Source of the DNA: DAOUMU01 sp034409055
GTDB taxonomy: Bacteria > Chloroflexota > Anaerolineae > 4572-78 > J111
Reading direction: 5' to 3'
DNA length: 13,138 nt
NCBI GenBank assembly: GCA_034409055.1
Contig: DAOUMU010000303.1
Location: 1-13,138 of the forward strand
Shown in pieces: positions 6,115 to 11,655 of this stretch. The notes below the pieces were generated by a model. The model was given only the letters and a program-made list of their open reading frames with translations, made no database searches and was not told the origin of the DNA. The position numbers were made by a program, and so were the translations under genes. The first letter of the stretch is position 1, and each line of letters begins with the position of its first letter.

Positions 6115-7080
6115 CTATTGCGAAGGTGCTTCACCTTCGGCGGGTTGTTCGTCTGTCGGAGCAGGTTCTGGCGCAGACTCCAGAGGAAGTGGCGCTTCGC
6201 CTTCAGTGGGTATCGGGGTGGGGGTTTCAGTCGGAAGTACGGAATTAGTTGCCCCAGCCTCATCAGTTTGGCCGGCCTGCGGAGTCAATACTGAAGGATC
6301 GTCCACTTTTTCCCATATCTGGTCGACAACCTGGCCTTCGGCTCCCATGAGTCCCCGGCTAATCCCGTTGACGATAACTTCCACCCCGCCGGCATTCCCG
6401 GCCCGGATGGCGACGCGACGTTCACCGATCCAGCTACGCCGCTCACCGGGTTGCAGAATGCCCTCAAAGACCATCACATCATCCGTCAGGATCTGGATCC
6501 AGGAGGCTTGCTGGATGACCAATTCCACGTTCACCCCCCCGTAGATAATCGGAGTGGGGGTATCCGTGGGTGGCAGGGGGGTAGGTGTGTCGGTGGGGCG
6601 AGGCGTGACCGTCGGCAGGAGCAAGGCCGAGTCTTCGCTAAGGGCGCGGGCCTGGGGCGTTTTGGTGGGAGTCGGGGTCACACCTGGCCGGATGACCGCC
6701 CCGTAAGTCAGATAGCCCAAGCCGCCGATGACCAGTAGAAAAAGTACGCCGGCAATAACGAAATCCCAGTTGACCAGGGGACGAGGGGCCATCGAGAGAT
6801 TCATAAACTCGATACCGTCAGGCGTTAAGCGTTGACCTTTGATCGGCACAATGCCGTTTCCATCATATAGAGTCAGCGCTTGGATAGGATCCACATTAAG
6901 ATATTTAGCATAATTGCGAATCAGCCCCCGAGTGATCACCGGCGAAGGAAATAGGTCAAAGTTATTTTCTTCCAGGGCTGCCAAAAGGTACTGTCGAATG
7001 TGGATGGCCGTTTCCACCTCCTCCAACGTCAGCCCCTGCTCCTCGCGGGCAGCTTTGAGCACCTCACCCAACTTCGTCAC
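6115..7080 (-). CDS. rodZ: RodZ-like membrane-anchored HTH protein
   Basis: A 321-residue single-pass protein with the RodZ layout. Residues 3-70 are a cytoplasmic helix-turn-helix domain (LGEVLKAAREEQGLTLEEV, then a helix ending IRNYAKYLNVDP). The membrane segment is at 106-128. A Thr-Pro-rich linker spans 134-178, and an external b-rich domain of the DUF4115 type spans about 181-259 (ELVIQQASWIQILTDD, then VNGISRGLMGAEGQ). RodZ links MreB filaments to the wall-building machinery and helps set cell shape. A further acidic, Pro-rich tail (265-321) follows the DUF4115-like domain and looks disordered. The start is a GTG at 7080 with a GGGAGA ribosome site. No mre genes are in view, so a general RodZ-like regulator remains possible. 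Confidence 0.85.
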   Translation of the reverse strand: MTKLGEVLKAAREEQGLTLEEVETAIHIRQYLLAALEENNFDLFPSPVITRGLIRNYAKYLNVDPIQALTLYDGNGIVPIKGQRLTPDGIEFMNLSMAPRPLVNWDFVIAGVLFLLVIGGLGYLTYGAVIRPGVTPTPTKTPQARALSEDSALLLPTVTPRPTDTPTPLPPTDTPTPIIYGGVNVELVIQQASWIQILTDDVMVFEGILQPGERRSWIGERRVAIRAGNAGGVEVIVNGISRGLMGAEGQVVDQIWEKVDDPSVLTPQAGQTDEAGATNSVLPTETPTPIPTEGEAPLPLESAPEPAPTDEQPAEGEAPSQ

Positions 7081-7132
7081 GATGTTTCTCCCACAGCAAT
7101 AGACCAGGCAGCGACAACCTTTTTGCTGTCAA

Positions 7133-7162
7133 ATTAAAACTAAACCGCATCAGTAGATCCAA
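7133..7162 (-). promoter_or_regulatory. Candidate RodZ promoter
   Basis: TTGGAT (7162-7157), an 18-nt spacer and TTTAAT (7138-7133), about 50 nt before the GTG start. Four of six and five of six bases match consensus. A better -35-like TTGACA lies just downstream (7131-7126) but has no matching -10 box. Confidence 0.3.
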
Positions 7163-7185
7163 TTTTTGCTCTAAGGGGACACCTG

Positions 7186-7207
7186 CACTTGCGCTCCGGT
7201 GCAAGTG
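7186..7207. repeat. Intergenic hairpin
   Basis: CACTTGC (7186-7192) pairs perfectly with GCAAGTG (7201-7207) around an 8-nt loop. No T-run follows on either strand, so it is not a terminator. It may be a small extragenic palindrome. Confidence 0.45.
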
Positions 7208-7413
7208 TTGCCAAATCCCCGTTTTGGCCCGGATTTGTCACTCCAGGCCGAGCAAATTTGGACCCACTGCGCATCCTTCCTTCCCAAAAAGGATACCATC
7301 TATAACAAATAGCGACTTTGTATCTTACACACAGACCCGTAAGAGTCAAGTTTTTTGTCCGTTGTAGACGGGGGTAGTTGCCAAGATTTGTCTTGTTCGC
7401 GAGGATTATAGCT

Positions 7414-7448
7414 GTGTGACGTGTGACGTGTGGCGTGTTGCGTATTGC
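7414..7448. repeat. Degenerate 7-nt tandem array (5 units)
   Basis: Five contiguous heptads read GTGTGAC, GTGTGAC, GTGTGGC, GTGTTGC, GTATTGC. Each unit differs from the one before by at most one base, as expected if the array grew by stepwise duplication with mutation. It is wholly intergenic. Confidence 0.75.
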
Positions 7449-7471
7449 GTGAAGTAATTTTTTCGCTCCAT

Positions 7472-7499
7472 GCTCTACGCTCTACGATCTACGCTTGAC
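7472..7499. repeat. Degenerate 7-nt tandem array (4 units) at the FemAB 3' end
   Basis: Four contiguous heptads read GCTCTAC, GCTCTAC, GATCTAC, GCTTGAC. The array runs into the end of the FemAB-like gene and contains its stop codon (7489-7491) and last codons, so the repeat has shaped the C-terminus. Confidence 0.65.
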
Positions 7500-8589
7500 G
7501 CATTTGATTGCGGTTTGACCGCTTTAACTGTCGCAGGAGGGAGCGTGTTTGGGGCATGGCCACGGTGAAAGCCCAATATAAGAAGGGGTGAACCGGATAA
7601 TCAAACGCTCCTAAGCCCTGAACCACCTGTCCCCCCAAACCTCGCTTGAAGCGATAGACGCCCCACAGGCGGTCCGACTCGTCAAAAGTATCCGGAGCGC
7701 CCCACATATCGTAACGGATGCAGCCACGTTCTTTGGCCCGGCCAATGGCGGCCCACTGCAAAGCGTGATTGGGCATAAGTTGCCGGTATTGTTCGGTAGA
7801 GGCACCATACATATACCAGGCCGTTTGACCAAAAACAAACAATATTAACCCGCCCACGATTTCATCCCCCACAGTGGCCAGCAGCATCTCTGCCTGGCCC
7901 GTTTCCAGAAACCGCTGCCACACATCCCGATAATATGCCTCCGGGCGAATGAGAAAGCCGTCTCGGCTGGCCGTTTCGGCGTACATGCGATAAAAGGTAG
8001 CGATGTCGGTCGGGGTACCCGGCCGGGTGGTCACCCCTTTACGTTTGGCCAGGCGGATGTTGTAACGCCATTTGCTTTTCATGACGGCCAGTAAATCTTC
8101 CAGGTCCGGGGTCAGGTTAATGATAATGGTGTTACGAAATTGAATCTGTTCCGGCGAAAAACGCCACCCCCGTTCAGCCAGCAGCTTGAGCATCGCCTGG
8201 CCACAGGGTTCAGGAGGCTGACTGGCTGACGGCTCGCCGTATTGGCGGGGGACGTCCGGGTCTATCTTGATGAAGAGCGCCCGGGCTTGTTGGGCGTAAC
8301 TTTCCAAATCGGCCAGAATCTGCCCGGCCAGGCCGGTATCGGCGTAATTCAGGGCCGGCCCCTTGGCGACGTAAAGGAAGCACCAGGGGGTATAGGGAAG
8401 GGGACGTTGTAAAACCTGGGCCGCTGCGACAGACCGGCCAGCCTCGGTCCACAACAATCGCTGCACCGTCCAGCCCCAGCGACTCTTAAAGTCACCCCAA
8501 TCCCAGCTTTGCAGGGCGTGGGCAAAGGGCAGGCCGAGCAGAGCCTGGTCCCACTCGTCTCGGTTGTGGACGGTTTGAAAGGTGGGCAT
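7489..8589 (-). CDS. FemAB/FemX-family peptidoglycan bridge aminoacyltransferase-like protein
   Basis: A 366-residue protein (369 if the ATG at 8598 is used) with the double-GNAT fold signature of the FemAB family. These enzymes transfer amino acids from aminoacyl-tRNA to the peptide stem of lipid II in the cytoplasm. Numbering from 8598, landmarks are LQSWDWGDFK (29-38), KSKWRYNIRLAKRKGV (174-189, the positively charged helix typical of the family), YMYGAS with the PNHALQWAAI stretch (262-285), YDMWGAPD (296-303) and GVYRFKRGLGG (313-323). Length is normal for the family. The substrate amino acid is unknown, and some bacterial relatives act in other acyl-transfer pathways. The start is doubtful: the promoter's -10 box abuts the ATG at 8598, so I favour the next ATG, 8589. 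Confidence 0.85.
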   Translation of the reverse strand: MPTFQTVHNRDEWDQALLGLPFAHALQSWDWGDFKSRWGWTVQRLLWTEAGRSVAAAQVLQRPLPYTPWCFLYVAKGPALNYADTGLAGQILADLESYAQQARALFIKIDPDVPRQYGEPSASQPPEPCGQAMLKLLAERGWRFSPEQIQFRNTIIINLTPDLEDLLAVMKSKWRYNIRLAKRKGVTTRPGTPTDIATFYRMYAETASRDGFLIRPEAYYRDVWQRFLETGQAEMLLATVGDEIVGGLILFVFGQTAWYMYGASTEQYRQLMPNHALQWAAIGRAKERGCIRYDMWGAPDTFDESDRLWGVYRFKRGLGGQVVQGLGAFDYPVHPFLYWAFTVAMPQTRSLLRQLKRSNRNQMRQA

Positions 8590-8598
8590 AATGGGCAT

Positions 8599-8627
8599 AC
8601 TATATGTAGTTAGGTAGATTACGTCAA
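8599..8627 (-). promoter_or_regulatory. Promoter of the FemAB-like gene
   Basis: TTGACG (8627-8622), a 17-nt spacer and TATAGT (8604-8599); five of six bases match in each box. The -10 box ends directly against the ATG at 8598. Transcription starting about 7 nt downstream would begin 2-4 nt before the ATG at 8589, and no ribosome site precedes either ATG. Confidence 0.6.
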
Positions 8628-8649
8628 GTTTGAGGATACTAGGCCAAAG

Positions 8650-8677
8650 TGGACAACATTTTTTCGTTGTCTATAAT
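8650..8677 (+). promoter_or_regulatory. Promoter of the mntA-hepT remnant pair
   Basis: TGGACA (8650-8655), a 16-nt spacer and a perfect TATAAT (8672-8677). Transcription should start near 8684, about 12 nt before the ATG at 8696. It is back to back with the FemAB promoter, with the two -35 boxes 22 nt apart. Confidence 0.6.
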
Positions 8678-8695
8678 GAGGTTGTGAAAATTCCT

Positions 8696-9190
8696 ATGAA
8701 AAGAAATGTGTCTGAAAGAATATTACCTGTACGGGATTATCTATCTAAAACTTCTGAAGTGCTCCTGGCCTACATCTTTGGCTCACAAGCAACCGGCAAA
8801 CCTGGGCCAATCAGCGATTATGACTTTGGGATTTTAGTGCGTTCTCCTTCTGCCGAGATGCGCTACCGTTTAAGCCACGATCTGGCTAAAATTCTGAAAA
8901 CAGAGCAGGTGGATATTATATTTCTTAACCGGGCGCCCGTAGAATTGGCCTATGCTGTCATTACCCAGGGACAGGTAATATATCAACGTACTCTAGCCAT
9001 CCGGGTTGAAATCGAGGCCCAAATACTGAGCCGGTATGGCGATTACCTGCCGATTCTGCGCACCCAACGACATGACATCCTGAAAGGAGGCCGGTATGAA
9101 GCCGGAGTTCAGCGGTATCGAGCGGCGTTTAGACGAACTGAACGAACGCTTGCAGCGATTAGAGCCACTCCAGAGCAAGAACTTGAATGA
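8696..9190 (+). CDS. mntA: MntA-type minimal nucleotidyltransferase (type VII antitoxin-like)
   Basis: A 164-residue protein whose N-terminal 100 residues form a minimal nucleotidyltransferase domain. It has the exact GS-X10-D-X-D motif (G29 S30, D41, D43) and a third acidic strand with D73 (VDIIFL). The C-terminal helical part (105-155: SRYGDYLPILRTQRHDIL, then YEAGVQRYRAAFRRTERTL) is typical of MntA proteins paired with HepT toxins. In the characterised pair, MntA neutralises HepT by adding AMP groups to a Tyr near its active site. An in-frame ATG at 8630 lies upstream of the promoter, so I start at 8696, although no strong ribosome site is present there. The 3' 95 nt overlap the hepT remnant in another frame. 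Its toxin partner is truncated, leaving MntA an orphan. Confidence 0.85.
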   Translation: MKRNVSERILPVRDYLSKTSEVLLAYIFGSQATGKPGPISDYDFGILVRSPSAEMRYRLSHDLAKILKTEQVDIIFLNRAPVELAYAVITQGQVIYQRTLAIRVEIEAQILSRYGDYLPILRTQRHDILKGGRYEAGVQRYRAAFRRTERTLAAIRATPEQELE

Positions 9191-9242
9191 ATTTTTGCAA
9201 GATGCCTACTTGCGCGACATTGTTGAGCGGAATATTGCATAG
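9096..9242 (+). pseudogene. hepT: Truncated HepT (HEPN) toxin remnant
   Basis: A perfect ribosome site AAAGGAGG (5 nt spacing) precedes ATG 9096, which opens a 48-codon frame. It begins MKPEFSGIERRLDELNERL and ends YLRDIVERNIA before TAG 9240-9242. This matches the first third of HepT/DUF86 toxins, whose full length is usually about 130-150 residues. The break falls inside the conserved VERN helix. The R-X4-6-H RNase motif that defines HEPN toxins lies further downstream and is missing, and no other frame before the next gene restores it. The first 95 nt overlap the mntA 3' end. The remnant probably makes no active toxin. Confidence 0.75.
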
Positions 9243-9267
9243 GTTGACAATTTTCAAGGGGGAGATT

Positions 9268-10251
9268 ATGAAAGCAATCACTGTTCAAATCGATCAAGAA
9301 AATAATCCCTTGGTCTGGGAAGAAGTACCGAACCCGACTTACACCGCCGATGAAGTGCTGGTTGACATCCACGCCGCCGCCCTCAACCGGGCGGACCTGA
9401 TGCAGCGAGCGGGCAATTATCCGCCGCCACCCGGCGCATCGGATATTTTGGGGTTGGAGATGGCCGGCCGGATTGCTGCCCTGGGCGCCAACGTCAGCGG
9501 CTGGCAGGTTGGGGACCGGGTGTGCGCCTTGCTGCCGGGCGGTGGCTATGCCGAGCAGATCAACGTGCCTCCCCAAATGCTAATGCCCATCCCTGATGAT
9601 TGGAGCGATGAGCAAGCGGCCGCCGTGCCCGAAGTCTTCTACACGGCCTTTGTCAACCTGTTTATGGAGGCCGGTTTGCAACCCGGAGAAACGGTGTTGG
9701 TCCATGGTGGGGCCAGTGGGGTGGGCACGGCCGCTATCCAACTGGCCCGGGAGGCGGGTTGTCCTGTTTTCGTCACTGCCGGTACGGACGAGAAAACGGC
9801 TCGTTGCGTCGAGTTGGGGGCAGCGTTGGCCATCAATTACAAAAAAGAGGATTTTGCCGAGCGTATCCAGGCCCACACCGACGGTCAGGGGGTGGACGTG
9901 ATTCTGGACATGGTTGGCGCGGCCTACCTGGAGCGCAATCTGCGCTTGCTGAAATTACGCGGGCGGCTCGTTTTTATCTCGATGCTTAGCGGCGGGAAAA
10001 CCGAGATCAATCTGGGCGCTTTAATGGGGCGTCGCCTGCGAATGATTGGGTCGGTGCTGCGCAGTCGTTCGCTGACCGAGAAGGTGGAGATTAAAGAGCG
10101 ATTTATGGAGCGATTTTGGCCGCTGTTGCTGGCTGGCACGATTCAACCGATCATTGATTCGGTGTATCCGATTGAGCAGGTTGACGAAGCTCACCAGCAC
10201 ATGGCGGAGAATAGGAATATTGGCAAGATCATTTTGAAGGTGCGGGGGTGA
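9268..10251 (+). CDS. NAD(P)H-quinone oxidoreductase, PIG3/TP53I3 type (zinc-independent MDR family)
   Basis: A 327-residue soluble medium-chain dehydrogenase/reductase of the quinone oxidoreductase branch. The N-terminal GroES-like domain (1-120) has the family strings ALNRADLMQRAGNYPPPPGA (38-57) and LGLEMAGRI (61-69). The Rossmann fold follows, with the nucleotide-binding loop HGGASGVGTAAIQLA (146-160). No catalytic or structural zinc cysteine clusters are present, as expected for PIG3-like enzymes, which reduce quinones with NADPH. I place the start at ATG 9268, behind a GGGGGAG ribosome site. A longer in-frame start at 9187 would overlap the hepT remnant and add 27 residues outside the family domain. 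It starts 25 nt after the hepT remnant, so co-transcription from the mntA promoter is likely. Confidence 0.92.
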   Translation: MKAITVQIDQENNPLVWEEVPNPTYTADEVLVDIHAAALNRADLMQRAGNYPPPPGASDILGLEMAGRIAALGANVSGWQVGDRVCALLPGGGYAEQINVPPQMLMPIPDDWSDEQAAAVPEVFYTAFVNLFMEAGLQPGETVLVHGGASGVGTAAIQLAREAGCPVFVTAGTDEKTARCVELGAALAINYKKEDFAERIQAHTDGQGVDVILDMVGAAYLERNLRLLKLRGRLVFISMLSGGKTEINLGALMGRRLRMIGSVLRSRSLTEKVEIKERFMERFWPLLLAGTIQPIIDSVYPIEQVDEAHQHMAENRNIGKIILKVRG

Positions 10252-10288
10252 GCAATTGTTGAGAGTAGCAAAGCAAATCGAGAACAGG

Positions 10289-11287
10289 CTAAGATGCCGC
10301 AACTGCTCTGAGGATATCCGCCAACCTGGCCGTAAATAGTGACGTGCGAGTTGGTTGGTCAGGGTTTTCCCAACGGACCAGTCGAATCTCGCCCGCTTCT
10401 ATCTCAATTGCGGTAATTGAACCGTCACTAAAGCAACAACACCCTGTATTGAAATAGCAGGGCTTTTCTCCAGGTAATTCGATCCGACCTCCAATCTGCT
10501 CCTCGATCCACGCCACGTCTGAATTGTGCTCCAAACCTTCAGCTCTTTTCCGGGCCAGGGCTTGTTGGTACGATAAACCTTCCCACACCGGATGGTGGGT
10601 ATGACCCGCAATTAACACCCGGTCACGACCGGACGCGGCCCAGGCATACATGGCTCGCTCATGTTCCGTTTTGAGTTTAAAGTCATTACTGGGTGTGGTC
10701 GTTTTAAGCCTGAGCAGTCTTTGGATGGGCCGCCAGATATTTTGGACAACCCATTGTGAGAATTTTCGATAGCGGTCTGAGAAGAGAGTGCCCTGGTGAC
10801 CATGAACAAGGAAGAGCTCGCCAAGTTCCTGTCCCTGCTCTTTGATCCTGAGACGAACCCCTTCAACAACAACCGACCCGCTCAAAAATTCCCCTAGATG
10901 TTTCGTCACCTCATCAGGTTCATACCAGAGGTCGTCGTGGTTACCCATTAGCCGCACATAGCGGCGTGGATTCCTGGCCTCGGCAAAGCGCTTTTCCATC
11001 TCAAGAACATTTTTATAGGCAGTGATAACTTGCTTTGGAGTAACTTCCCACAATTCTTCGATGTCACCCAGGAGAAACAGCTCAAATTCTCGCGGCCAGT
11101 AGTAATCTAGCGCGGCCAGATAAACGGCTTCACACTGCTCGAAATCGTCAGCGCCATCCCGCTGGCCTTTATGCAAATCCGAAAAAAGAATCAATCGCAA
11201 TTGGTCGATTGCTCGAACTTGCTGTAGGCTGTTCTCTTCATAAACCTGGGTCAATCGTTTGCTGAGCCATTTTTCGTAATCGGTCAT
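10289..11287 (-). CDS. Calcineurin-like metallophosphoesterase
   Basis: A 332-residue protein with the full set of metal-binding motifs of the family: FSDLHKG (D37, H39), GDIEELW (74-80), GNHDDLW (115-121), VHGHQG (161-166) and AGHTHHP (227-233). These would hold a two-metal centre that cleaves a phosphomono- or diester; the substrate is unknown. Inserts between the HGHQ and GHTHH motifs are long and basic (181-196). I use ATG 11287 with a GGAGG ribosome site 6 nt upstream; a GTG at 11302 falls in the flanking duplication of the MITE and is less likely. It converges with the quinone oxidoreductase, with a 37-nt gap and no clear terminator between them. Confidence 0.85.
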   Translation of the reverse strand: MTDYEKWLSKRLTQVYEENSLQQVRAIDQLRLILFSDLHKGQRDGADDFEQCEAVYLAALDYYWPREFELFLLGDIEELWEVTPKQVITAYKNVLEMEKRFAEARNPRRYVRLMGNHDDLWYEPDEVTKHLGEFLSGSVVVEGVRLRIKEQGQELGELFLVHGHQGTLFSDRYRKFSQWVVQNIWRPIQRLLRLKTTTPSNDFKLKTEHERAMYAWAASGRDRVLIAGHTHHPVWEGLSYQQALARKRAEGLEHNSDVAWIEEQIGGRIELPGEKPCYFNTGCCCFSDGSITAIEIEAGEIRLVRWENPDQPTRTSLFTARLADILRAVAAS

Positions 11288-11298
11288 CAGAGTCCTCC

Positions 11299-11412
11299 CC
11301 ACGATCGGGTGCGTCCCAAAATTTGGGAAAGCACGGGGGCGCGGGGGGTATCCCCCCGAATCCCCCCTGGTTTGTCCCAGTTTCCTGAAATCTGGGACGC
11401 ACCCCCACGATC
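11299..11412. mobile_element. MITE-like element with terminal inverted repeats and 8-bp target duplication
   Basis: A 98-bp element (11307-11404) starts GGGTGCGTCCCA and ends TGGGACGCACCC, a perfect 12-bp inverted repeat. The symmetry extends imperfectly to about 24 bp. CCACGATC flanks both sides (11299-11306 and 11405-11412) as a target duplication. The interior is G/C-run rich, with a CGGGGGG-TAT-CCCCCCG hairpin, and has no coding potential. It is probably a non-autonomous relic moved by a transposase elsewhere. It lies just upstream of the phosphoesterase ribosome site, so it may be transcribed as part of that gene's 5' leader. Confidence 0.7.
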
Positions 11413-11448
11413 ATATCCGTTTGCCTGTAACCTGCTTTTGAGTATACT

Positions 11449-11497
11449 ATTCTTGACTCAAAACTTAAAATTCATCACTCATCATTCATAATTCACC
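11449..11497. repeat. Degenerate 7-nt tandem array (7 units) before tRNA-Arg
   Basis: Seven contiguous heptads read ATTCTTG, ACTCAAA, ACTTAAA, ATTCATC, ACTCATC, ATTCATA, ATTCACC, roughly fitting A(T/C)TCANN. The array stops 3 nt before the tRNA. Its sequence is unlike the arrays at 7414 and 7472, but the period is the same. Confidence 0.65.
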
Positions 11498-11500
11498 TAC

Positions 11501-11573
11501 GCCCCCGTAGCTCAGAGGATAGAGCAGAGGTTTCCTAAACCTTGTGTCGCAGGTTCGACTCCTGCCGGGGGTG
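11501..11573 (+). tRNA. tRNA-Arg (anticodon CCU)
   Basis: A complete cloverleaf. The acceptor stem GCCCCCG pairs with CGGGGGT (first pair G-U). The D arm is GCTC...GAGC. The anticodon arm GAGGT/ACCTT holds loop TTCCTAA with anticodon CCT. The variable region is GTGTC, and the T arm GCAGG/CCTGC holds loop TTCGACT. The discriminator base is G, and the 3' CCA is not encoded. It reads AGG codons. Confidence 0.95.
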
Positions 11574-11606
11574 CTAACTTTATCTGCTAAGACGTTTTTT
11601 ACTTAA

Positions 11607-11647
11607 ACAGCCGGAGCGTTACCTTCGCTCCGGCTGTGTTTATTTAT
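11607..11647 (+). terminator. Terminator behind tRNA-Arg
   Basis: A perfect 12-bp stem ACAGCCGGAGCG/CGCTCCGGCTGT (11607-11618 and 11626-11637) with a 7-nt loop is followed on the plus strand by a T-rich tail (GTTTATTTATG). It lies between the convergent tRNA and the zinc-ribbon gene and may serve both directions, although the minus-strand tail is weaker. Confidence 0.75.
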
Positions 11648-11655
11648 GATTGGAT

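Larger units (their letters stand above)
7081..7488. other. Intergenic region between RodZ and FemAB genes
   Basis: These 408 bases hold a weak RodZ promoter candidate (7133-7162), a 7-bp hairpin (7186-7207) and the 7-nt tandem arrays starting at 7414 and 7472. A 69-codon minus-strand frame at 7140-7349 has no family resemblance and spans the hairpin; I do not call it. I see no RNA gene. Confidence 0.55.

Noticed and set aside
5880..6263. 127-codon minus-strand open frame between the nuclease and RodZ genes
   Set aside because: It crosses two terminator hairpins and the RodZ 3' end, has low-complexity basic composition and no ribosome site.
7140..7349. 69-codon minus-strand frame upstream of RodZ
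   Set aside because: It spans an intergenic hairpin and has no family resemblance and no supporting ribosome site.
8630..8695. Upstream ATG (8630) as start of mntA
   Set aside because: It lies upstream of the -35 and -10 boxes, so it would not be on the transcript.
9244..9272. TTGACA at 9244-9249 with TATGAA 17 nt downstream as a promoter for the quinone oxidoreductase
   Set aside because: The -10 box would overlap the start codon at 9268, and the gene has a clear ribosome site that would be left out of the RNA.
11501..11573. tRNA-Arg as an integration site for the nearby MITE or an island
   Set aside because: I found no second copy of the tRNA 3' end in the window and no integrase gene.
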